From Thermochromatium tepidum ATCC 43061 (lineage in GTDB: Bacteria; Pseudomonadota; Gammaproteobacteria; Chromatiales; Chromatiaceae): a stretch of DNA of 64,000 nt. The notes beneath the pieces were generated by a model. That model did no database searches, was not told where the DNA came from, and saw nothing but the letters and a program-made list of their open reading frames with translations. Shown piece after piece: positions 57,704 to 64,000 of this stretch. Location: positions 481,501 to 545,500 of the forward strand of contig NZ_CP039268.1 of the NCBI RefSeq assembly GCF_009664085.1. The letters run 5' to 3'. The translations under genes were made by a program, and so were the position numbers. The stretch's first letter is position 1, and the number at the start of each line of letters is the position of its first letter.

Positions 57704-59518
57704 ATGCAAGAAGACGTCATCCTAGAGGACGCGCCGCCGATCAAGGCCCGGCGCGACGAACCGGACGAGTCACCGCTGGAGGCACCGGCGCATTCGGTCA
57801 AGGAAGCGATACCCACGTCGCCCGAGCCGAGCGCCGAGTTCAGGATCGCCGCGCATCTGCTCGCCCAGTCCAAGCTGACCGCCGCCGACATGGCGCGTGC
57901 CCGGCGTCTGGCCGAGGAGGCGGGTGAGTCCCTCTTGCCCCTGCTGGTACGCCTTGGGCTGGTCTCCGAGCGCGACATGGCGCTGGCCATGTCCGAGGTC
58001 CTGGGCCTGCCGCTGGTCCATGGCGCCGATTTCCCCGAGGAGCCGGTGCGCGAGGATCTGCTCACACTGCGTTTTATGAAGGATGCGCGTGTACTGGTGC
58101 TTGCCGAGCACACCAATCATCTGCGCGTGGCCTTCGCCAATCCGGTCGACGACTTTGTCCGGGCTGCCGTCGCCCTGGCCGCCGATCGCCCGATCGAGGC
58201 CGTAGTCGCCCTGCCGAGCGAGATCGACTCGGCCATCCAGCGACTCTATGAAAAGGTCGAGGAGACACCCGAGACCGACGGGTCCGAGGCGGATTTCGGT
58301 GACTTCGACGAGGAAGACATCGAGCATCTGAAGGATCTGGCCAGCGAGGCGCCGGTCATCCGCATGGTCAATCAGCTCATCCAGCGCGCCGTCGAGTCGC
58401 GCGCCTCTGACATCCATATCGAACCCTTTGCCGACGCGCTGAGGGTGCGTTACCGGATCGACGGCCTTCTCACCGAGGTCGAGGCCCCACCGGTGCGCTC
58501 CACCGCTGCCGTGATCTCGCGCGTCAAGATCATGGCCAAGCTCAATATCGCTGAGCGTCGGCTGCCGCAAGACGGGCGTATCCCGATCCGCATCCAGGGC
58601 AAGGAGCTGGATCTGCGGGTCTCGACTGTACCGACCCTGTTCGGCGAGAGCGTGGTCATGCGTCTCTTGGACAAGGAGAGTGTGCGCTTCGATCTCGACG
58701 CGCTCGGCTTCGACGGCGGACCGCGCGCCCGGCTCAACCGCATCCTCGAACAGCCTTACGGCATCCTGCTGGTCACAGGGCCGACCGGCTCGGGTAAGAG
58801 CACCACGCTCTATACCGCGCTCAGCCGGCTCAACACCGAGGAGCGCAAGATCATCACGGTCGAGGACCCGGTCGAATATCAACTCCCCGGCATCAATCAA
58901 ATCCAGGTCAAATCCTCGATCGGCATGACCTTCGCTGGGGCGTTGCGTGCCATCGTGCGCCAGGACCCCGACATCATCATGGTCGGCGAGATGCGCGACC
59001 TGGAGACGGCACGCATTGCGGTCCAATCTGCGCTCACCGGTCACGTCGTGCTCTCGACGCTCCATACCAATGACGCGGCGAGCGGCGTGACGCGATTGTT
59101 GGATATGGGCGTCGAGGACTATCTACTGACCTCGACCATCAACGGTATCCTGGCCCAGCGGCTGGTGCGCCGACTCTGTCCGCACTGTCGCGAGCCCTAT
59201 CGGGCCCAGCCCGAGCTCGCCGCGCGCTTTGCGCACATCAAGGGCCTAAGCAAACCGACCGATGGGCTCGATCTCCAGCGTGCCGTCGGCTGCGAGCGGT
59301 GCAACGGCACCGGTTATCGCGGCCGGCTGGTCATCAGCGAGGTGCTGGTCATGTCCGAGGCGATCCGCCGGGCGGTCCTGGCCCATGCCACGGCCACCGA
59401 GATCAAGCGCATCGCCATGGAAGAGGGCATGGAGACCATGTATCAGGACGGGCTGCGCAAGGCGTTTGACGGGCGCACCACCATCGAGGAGGTGTTGCGC
59501 GTGGCCGAGGCGGATTGA
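57704..59518 (+). CDS. Type II secretion / type IV pilus assembly ATPase (GspE/PilB family)
   Basis: A 604-aa hexameric ATPase that powers pseudopilus or pilus assembly. It has an N-terminal MshEN-like domain (about 50-180), then Walker [16 protein letters not shown], the Asp box, Walker [13 protein letters not shown] and the His box [14 protein letters not shown] tetracysteine zinc site is formed by CPHC and CERC. The GspE arrangement is favoured by the full length and zinc motif, but PilB is possible; no other gsp or pil gene is nearby. The first ~45 residues are acidic and unconserved. Confidence 0.92.
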   Translation: MQEDVILEDAPPIKARRDEPDESPLEAPAHSVKEAIPTSPEPSAEFRIAAHLLAQSKLTAADMARARRLAEEAGESLLPLLVRLGLVSERDMALAMSEVLGLPLVHGADFPEEPVREDLLTLRFMKDARVLVLAEHTNHLRVAFANPVDDFVRAAVALAADRPIEAVVALPSEIDSAIQRLYEKVEETPETDGSEADFGDFDEEDIEHLKDLASEAPVIRMVNQLIQRAVESRASDIHIEPFADALRVRYRIDGLLTEVEAPPVRSTAAVISRVKIMAKLNIAERRLPQDGRIPIRIQGKELDLRVSTVPTLFGESVVMRLLDKESVRFDLDALGFDGGPRARLNRILEQPYGILLVTGPTGSGKSTTLYTALSRLNTEERKIITVEDPVEYQLPGINQIQVKSSIGMTFAGALRAIVRQDPDIIMVGEMRDLETARIAVQSALTGHVVLSTLHTNDAASGVTRLLDMGVEDYLLTSTINGILAQRLVRRLCPHCREPYRAQPELAARFAHIKGLSKPTDGLDLQRAVGCERCNGTGYRGRLVISEVLVMSEAIRRAVLAHATATEIKRIAMEEGMETMYQDGLRKAFDGRTTIEEVLRVAEAD

Positions 59519-59538
59519 ATCTTGCGCGTTTTCGGGGG

Positions 59539-59567
59539 TTGCATTAGCGGATGCCCTTGCGTATAGT
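59539..59567 (+). promoter_or_regulatory. Promoter of the rplM-rpsI operon
   Basis: TTGCAT (59539-59544) and TATAGT (59562-59567) are separated by 17 bp. Transcription would start near 59574, giving a leader of about 80 nt before the L13 ATG. A GC-rich stretch follows the -10, as in growth-rate-controlled promoters. Confidence 0.6.
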
Positions 59568-59603
59568 TTGCGGTCTTTCCTAGGTTGGATCAACAATTGA
59601 TAC

Positions 59604-59634
59604 GGCCTGCGTACTGATTTTTCAGTACGCGGCC
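59604..59634 (+). other. Leader hairpin immediately before rplM
   Basis: GCGTACTGA and TCAGTACGC pair perfectly around a TTTT loop, and GGCC/GGCC extends the stem past a one-base bulge. It ends a few bases before the GGAG ribosome-binding site of rplM. It may be part of the autogenous control site bound by L13 in gammaproteobacterial leaders; this is inferred from position. Confidence 0.5.
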
Positions 59635-59652
59635 CTCCCGGAGCGATGGAAC

Positions 59653-60090
59653 ATGACGACGACTGTTAGCGCCAAGCCCGCCGAGGTTCGCCGCGCTTGG
59701 TACCTAGTTGATGCCGAGGGCAAGACCCTGGGGCGTTTGGCAAGCGAGCTAGCACGCCGACTGCGCGGCAAGCACAAACCGCAATACACTCCGCATGTTG
59801 ACACAGGCGACTACATGATCGTCGTCAATGCCGAGAAGATCCGTGTGACCGGCAACAAGCTCAAGGACAAGATGTACTATCGTCACACCGGCTATGTCGG
59901 CAACCTCAAGACGACCAATCTAGAAAAGCTGTTACAGACGGCGCCCGAACGTGCCATCCAGATCGCCGTCAAAGGTATGCTGCCCCGCGGTCCCTTGGGT
60001 CGCGCCATGTTCAAAAAATTGCATGTCTATGCCGGACCCAATCACGCGCATCAGGCCCAGCAACCGCAAGTCCTTGAACTCAACGTGTAG
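59653..60090 (+). CDS. rplM: 50S ribosomal protein L13
   Basis: A 145-aa primary 23S-rRNA-binding protein of the large subunit. [39 protein letters not shown] and [14 protein letters not shown] are diagnostic. ATG 59653 lies 14 bases after GGAG. rpsI follows 11 bp later; together they form the standard L13-S9 operon. Confidence 0.98.
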   Translation: MTTTVSAKPAEVRRAWYLVDAEGKTLGRLASELARRLRGKHKPQYTPHVDTGDYMIVVNAEKIRVTGNKLKDKMYYRHTGYVGNLKTTNLEKLLQTAPERAIQIAVKGMLPRGPLGRAMFKKLHVYAGPNHAHQAQQPQVLELNV

Positions 60091-60101
60091 GAATTAGTCT
60101 C

Positions 60102-60491
60102 ATGTCGGAGACACAACTCGCCACTGGTCGTCGCAAGACCTCCGCTGCACGGGTCTTCCTGTCGCTTGGATCGGGTAACATCACCGTCAATAATCGTCCG
60201 CTGGATGAGTATTTCGGTCGCGAGACGGCGCGCATGGTCGTGCGTCAGCCGTTGGAGGCCGCCGGACTGGCCGATCGGGTCGATGTCAAGGTCACGGTTC
60301 GCGGCGGTGGCAATACCGGGCAGGCCGGTGCCATTCGTCACGGTATTGCTCGTGCGCTGGTCAAGTATAATGAAGAGCTACGCGGCCCAATGCGCCGCGC
60401 CGGATTCCTGACCCGCGATGCCCGCGAGGTCGAGCGCAAGAAGGTCGGCCTGCACAAGGCGCGCAAGCGTCCGCAATACTCCAAGCGCTGA
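60102..60491 (+). CDS. rpsI: 30S ribosomal protein S9
   Basis: A 129-aa small-subunit protein whose C-terminal tail contacts the P-site t[17 protein letters not shown] begins the conserved part and the protein ends in the invariant KRPQYSKR. It is co-transcribed with rplM. A tRNA-Gln gene lies 20 bp downstream and may be part of the same transcript, which ends at a strong terminator. Confidence 0.98.
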   Translation: MSETQLATGRRKTSAARVFLSLGSGNITVNNRPLDEYFGRETARMVVRQPLEAAGLADRVDVKVTVRGGGNTGQAGAIRHGIARALVKYNEELRGPMRRAGFLTRDAREVERKKVGLHKARKRPQYSKR

Positions 60492-60511
60492 TCGCTTCAA
60501 GACAGTTTTCC

Positions 60512-60585
60512 TGGGGAATCGTCTAACGGCAGGACAGCGGACTCTGACTCCGTCAATCTAGGTTCGAATCCTAGTTCCCCAGCCA
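60512..60585 (+). tRNA. tRNA-Gln (anticodon CTG)
   Basis: The acceptor arm TGGGGAA pairs with TTCCCCA. The anticodon arm GCGGA/TCCGT encloses the loop CTCTGAC, with anticodon CTG for glutamine codon CAG. The T-loop GGTTCGAATCC is standard and the CCA end is encoded at 60583-60585. Its promoter appears to be that of rplM-rpsI. Confidence 0.96.
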
Positions 60586-60591
60586 AAAAAC

Positions 60592-60624
60592 AAGGGCCTC
60601 GCCGCAAGGCAAGGCCCTTTTACT
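60592..60624 (+). terminator. Rho-independent terminator after tRNA-Gln
   Basis: AAGGGCCT pairs with AGGCCCTT, with an inner GCC/GGC stem closing a GCAA tetraloop, followed by TTTTACTTT. It ends the rplM-rpsI-tRNA transcript, facing the minus-strand chemoreceptor gene. Confidence 0.85.
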
Positions 60625-60731
60625 TTACGCTGAGCCCAAATCGGGCGAGTCCGCGACAAACGCTGGGACCGTGAAGATCGATCGCGCACCCGGCTGACAG
60701 AGCTAACTGGGTGATCCTTCTTGGAATCGGA

Positions 60732-63533
60732 TCAAAACTCTTCCCACTGATCCCCCTCGTCGTCGGCGTTTGCCTGCATGGGTCGTTTTGCCTGCATAGG
60801 CCGTGTGGTGACTGGGGCATTGCTCGTCTTGCGCTGGGATCCATGCGTTCGAGGACGGGGCTGGGACCTGTCCGGAGACTGGGTGCGGGAGAGCTTGAAG
60901 ACGGAGACGGCCTGCGTCAGCACCCGGGCCTGGTCCTCCAGGCTCTCGGCGGCCGCGGCGGCCTCCTCGACCAGGGCCGCGTTCTGCTGGGTGACCTCGT
61001 CCATCTGGGCGATGGCCTTGGTCACCTGTTCGATCCCAGTACTCTGCTCGCGCGAGGCATTGGTGATCTCATCGACCAGGGTGCTGACCTGACGGAAGCT
61101 ATCGAGGATCTCGTCCATGGTCGCACCGGCCTGGGCGGCCAACTGGGCGCCACCCTCGACCTTGGTGACCGAGTCGGTGATGAGATCCTTGATCTCCTTG
61201 GCGGCCTGGGCGCTGCGCTGGGCCAGATTGCGCACCTCGGCGGCGACCACGGCAAAACCGCGGCCCTGTTCGCCGGCGCGCGCGGCCTCGACCGCGGCAT
61301 TGAGGGCCAGGATATTGGTCTGGAAGGCGATGCCGTCGATGACGCCGATGATGTCGGCGATGCGCCGGCTTGCCTCCTGGATGTCGCCCATGGTCGCGAC
61401 GACGCGTCGCACCATATCGCCACCGCGCGCGGCGATGCTGTTGGCATTCTGGGCGAGTTGATTGGCCTGCTCGGCGTTCTGGGCATTCTGTCTGACCGTG
61501 GCATTGAGCTCTTCCATGGAGCTTGCGGTCTCTTCCAGGCTCGCTGCCTGTTCCTCGGTGCGTCCGGAGAGGTCGGCATTGCCCGAGGCGATCTCGCCGG
61601 CGGCAGTGGAGATGGCGTCCGTGGCCTCGAGGATGCGACCGACCACCTCGCGCAACCGGGCGACCGTGGTATTGGTGTCGTCCTTGACCTGACCGAAGGT
61701 GCCGCTGTACTCGGCCTCGATGGTGCGATTGAGATCGCCCGCGGCGATGGCGTTGAGCACGGTGGCGATATCGGCCAGGCCCTGGGCGACGATCTCGATT
61801 AGGCGATTGAGATCTTCGCCCAGCTGCAAGAAAAAGCCCTCCTTGTTTTGGAGCTCGATGCGGCGGCTGAAGTCGCCCTGGGCCGCGGCCTGGATCAGCG
61901 CGGCGATCTCCTGCTCGGCCAGCACCTCAGCGGTGCGGTCGCGCCATTGGGTCACGCGCCCGGCATACTGACCCTGGTCGTCATAGACCGGGGTCGCGAT
62001 GAGCCGCAGATGACGCTTGGCAAACAGCATATCGAAGTGTCGTGTCTCGGGGAGATGTTCGCGATAGGCGGCGGCCACGGCCGGGTCCTCGAAGTGCTGC
62101 GCCAGGGTCGAGCCGATCAGGCGTTCGGGGTCGAACTCGGGGCTATGGCGTCGGATCTCGGGCGTCAAGGTGTCCCACAGCGCGCGACAGGCCTCGTTCA
62201 TATAGATCAGCAGATTGCGATCGTCTGAGATCGTGACCGGCAACTGGATCTTGTCGAGCCCGGTGCGGATGCGCAGGTTCTCGAAGGCCTTGGTACGCGC
62301 CTCCTGGAGGTCGAAGTCGAGGCGGGCCTGGACGGTCTTGATCGACAACAACAGTTCGCCGAACTCATCCTGGGCCGGGACCTGGATCCGGGTGCTGTAG
62401 TCGTCATTGGCGATCGCCTGTAGGTGGACCTGGGCCGCACGCAATGGGGTCAGGATCTTGCGCACCAGCACCCAGGCCTGAAGAAAGGCGATCAGGAGTG
62501 CGACCAGGGTCAAGGCGATCGACTCGCGCATGGTCCATACGGCCTCGGCAACCGTTGCGGCGCGCTGGGCGGTGAGCTCCTGCTGCAGACGGCTGTGTGC
62601 CGGCTGGATCAGGGCCTTATAGCGGCGCCATGTGGGGTTTTCCTGGGTGTCATAGGTCTGCTTGGCCGCGGTCAGTTCACCGGCATCGAGCAGCTCCAGG
62701 ACGCGATCCTGGATCTTCAGGTGTTCGCGGTAGGACTGTTCGATGAGGCCCAAGACATGCTTGGCCGGGACATCCCCCGGGTCGAGGTGGGTCTGGATCA
62801 CCTGGAGGTTGTCGGCAAAGCGGCGGCGCGACTCAAAGACATTGTCGCGGGCCTGCTTGTCCGCGGCATTGAGGAGCAGATAGCGCACCGCGGCGGTCAT
62901 CTGCAAGCCGGAGTCGAGCAGGTTGCGATAGGCGTTTTCGAGCGGCTGGGTGTGATCATTGATGTTGCGCAGCGCTTCAGTGGTGTGCCCCAGACTGATG
63001 AGGGTAAAGACCAGCGCCGCTAAGAAGACCGCGGCGATCAGGGTGAGACCGCCGGGGAGCCCGAACCGGATCGGGGTATCGTTGAAGCGCTGCCACAGAC
63101 GTCTCCACCAAGGCTGAGCCGGCTTGCCGGCGCGCAGCCGGGCATAGAGCGCCTCGGCTGCGGCGATCTGGTCTCGCGTCGGCTTGCGTCGGACCGAGAT
63201 ATAGCCCGTGATCTGACCGTGCTCGATCAGCGGTGAGACATTGGCATCCACCCAGTAAAAGTCGCCGTTCTTGCAGCGGTTCTTGACCACCCCGGTCCAG
63301 GGCTTGCCCGCCTTGATGGTGTCCCACATCTCCTTGAACACGGCTGGGGGCATGTCGGGGTGGCGGATGATGTTTTGCGGTGCGCCCAACAGCTCCTGCT
63401 CGGAAAAACCGCTGATCATAACGAAATCGTGGTTGAAATCGGTGATCCGGCCCTTGAGGTCGGTCTTGGAGACGATCAGCTGATCATCCCGCAGCTCACG
63501 CTCGATCGTGGTGACGGGCAGATTCATGCGCAT
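60732..63533 (-). CDS. Methyl-accepting chemotaxis protein with PAS domains
   Basis: A 933-aa chemoreceptor. The N-terminal PAS domain (about 15-125) resembles that of Aer, with [15 protein letters not shown] and [15 protein letters not shown]. Two membrane helices at about 155-180 and 335-360 enclose a four-helix periplasmic region. A HAMP domain, a second PAS (about 425-545), a second HAMP-like segment and the signalling domain with [18 protein letters not shown] follow. The protein ends in QWEEF, fitting the xWxxF pentapeptide used to tether CheR. The Aer-like PAS suggests energy or redox taxis, but flavin binding is not established. No other che gene is in the window. Confidence 0.93.
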   Translation of the reverse strand: MRMNLPVTTIERELRDDQLIVSKTDLKGRITDFNHDFVMISGFSEQELLGAPQNIIRHPDMPPAVFKEMWDTIKAGKPWTGVVKNRCKNGDFYWVDANVSPLIEHGQITGYISVRRKPTRDQIAAAEALYARLRAGKPAQPWWRRLWQRFNDTPIRFGLPGGLTLIAAVFLAALVFTLISLGHTTEALRNINDHTQPLENAYRNLLDSGLQMTAAVRYLLLNAADKQARDNVFESRRRFADNLQVIQTHLDPGDVPAKHVLGLIEQSYREHLKIQDRVLELLDAGELTAAKQTYDTQENPTWRRYKALIQPAHSRLQQELTAQRAATVAEAVWTMRESIALTLVALLIAFLQAWVLVRKILTPLRAAQVHLQAIANDDYSTRIQVPAQDEFGELLLSIKTVQARLDFDLQEARTKAFENLRIRTGLDKIQLPVTISDDRNLLIYMNEACRALWDTLTPEIRRHSPEFDPERLIGSTLAQHFEDPAVAAAYREHLPETRHFDMLFAKRHLRLIATPVYDDQGQYAGRVTQWRDRTAEVLAEQEIAALIQAAAQGDFSRRIELQNKEGFFLQLGEDLNRLIEIVAQGLADIATVLNAIAAGDLNRTIEAEYSGTFGQVKDDTNTTVARLREVVGRILEATDAISTAAGEIASGNADLSGRTEEQAASLEETASSMEELNATVRQNAQNAEQANQLAQNANSIAARGGDMVRRVVATMGDIQEASRRIADIIGVIDGIAFQTNILALNAAVEAARAGEQGRGFAVVAAEVRNLAQRSAQAAKEIKDLITDSVTKVEGGAQLAAQAGATMDEILDSFRQVSTLVDEITNASREQSTGIEQVTKAIAQMDEVTQQNAALVEEAAAAAESLEDQARVLTQAVSVFKLSRTQSPDRSQPRPRTHGSQRKTSNAPVTTRPMQAKRPMQANADDEGDQWEEF

Positions 63534-63704
63534 GGTTGGTCGTGTCCCCTGATGTTATCGTTACGGTGCGGGTGCGATGCGGCAGAAGCGACTGGGTATT
63601 GAATATCAATGCCGGATTTAGTTTAAAGGCCTCGGAACAGGCCCGATCAGCCTATACTCAGTTATCTTACGATCGCAACCTGGAATCCGCCGAGGTGGCT
63701 TAGC

Positions 63705-64000
63705 ATGGTTTGTTCTATGTCCAGTCGTTTCACAGCGCTGTTTGGTTCCGCCTTGATGGTCGTGACGCTGGCTGCCTGCGTCTCGGCTCCCGAGTCGAGT
63801 GACCCTGACCACCAGGCGGTCGAACCCGTCGCGCCCGGTCGCGACATCGATCATTTCGTCCTGGTGGATTGTCTGCTGCCGGGCCAGATCCGCCAGCTTG
63901 GAACCGGCATGACGTATCTGAGTCCGCGCCGTATGGTCAAGTCGACCAAGAGCGACTGCGCAATCCGCGGCGGTGAATTCGTCCTCTTCGATCGCTCGGA
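63705..64000 (+). CDS. Predicted lipoprotein, N-terminal part (gene runs off the window)
   Basis: The frame from ATG 63705 (or 63717) is open to the window end. A lipoprotein signal is visible: MSSRFTALFGSALMVVTLAA then a cysteine. After a short polar linker comes a segment, VDCLLPGQIRQLGTG and MTYLSPRR, that I associate with the N-terminus of Sel1/TPR-type envelope proteins in gammaproteobacteria; that assignment is tentative because only ~98 codons are visible. GAGG precedes ATG 63705 by nine bases. Confidence 0.6.
   Translation, partial: MVCSMSSRFTALFGSALMVVTLAACVSAPESSDPDHQAVEPVAPGRDIDHFVLVDCLLPGQIRQLGTGMTYLSPRRMVKSTKSDCAIRGGEFVLFDRS

Noticed and set aside
57770-59065. 431-codon open frame antisense to gspE
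   Set aside because: GC-skewed third positions keep the antisense frame open; the product is His/Asp/Arg-rich without motifs, whereas the sense strand is a complete GspE.

Overview
The window is GC-rich chromosomal DNA of a gammaproteobacterium, most likely a purple sulfur bacterium (Chromatiaceae/Chromatiales). The inference rests on the housekeeping gene content (split pntAA/pntAB/pntB, cysE-iscR, rhodanese-secB-gpsA, rplM-rpsI) together with a DsrC-family sulfur-relay paralogue, several rhodaneses and an ArsR regulator of the persulfide-sensing type. Species-level assignment is not possible from the sequence alone. No prophage, CRISPR array, rRNA operon or plasmid function is visible.

Layout. 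1-4.5 kb: start of prmA (minus strand), proton-translocating transhydrogenase pntAA-pntAB-pntB and a PerM-type permease. 4.5-9.3 kb: a miniature TnpB-derived element, a dsrC paralogue, a tnpB remnant, a thermonuclease gene, ppk1 and a decayed cmoA-cmoB fusion. 9.5-16.9 kb: fluoride channel gene crcB, then sufB-sufC-sufD-sufT bracketed by two inverted copies of a ~150-165 bp repeat, then a heme c/GGDEF protein with a 3' frameshift. 16.9-24.8 kb: trkH, two small conserved genes, a transposase fragment, mazG, uvrA, a small Ser/Thr-rich protein and a hemerythrin. 24.9-30.1 kb: a Ser/Thr kinase, then yicC-gmk-rpoZ-spoT. 30.2-36.8 kb: suhB, trmJ, cysE-iscR-hscB (with iscS, iscU and iscA absent), a rhodanese, a tnpB remnant, lpxL-like and mutM. 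36.8-41 kb: a minus-strand Gld-type ABC operon. 41.2-46.6 kb: deaD, an acyltransferase, gmhA, a TauE/SafE-family protein and pyrE. 46.6-54.8 kb: the second miniature element abutting a DUF4124 gene, a small coiled-coil protein, trmL, gpsA, secB, a rhodanese, a SqrR/BigR-like regulator, envC, ctpA and a DJ-1 gene. 54.8-64 kb: two polysaccharide genes, gspE, rplM-rpsI, tRNA-Gln, a PAS-containing chemoreceptor and the start of a lipoprotein.

How the parts relate. The clearest theme is iron-sulfur cluster assembly. The isc locus is reduced to an intact-looking regulator (iscR) plus an hscB whose J-domain HPD motif reads RTD, while a sufBCD-sufT cluster lacking sufS and sufE sits between inverted repeats elsewhere in the same window. 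This suggests ISC has been dismantled and SUF carries the load, with the cysteine desulfurase encoded elsewhere. A second theme is erosion by IS200/IS605-type elements. Two near-identical ~260 bp derivatives keep both end hairpins and only the 3' end of tnpB, and other tnpB 3' remnants are scattered about. In both copies the left end lies against ATGAA (TTCAT on the element strand) and carries a GGAGG, so the insertion supplies a ribosome-binding site to the adjoining start codon.
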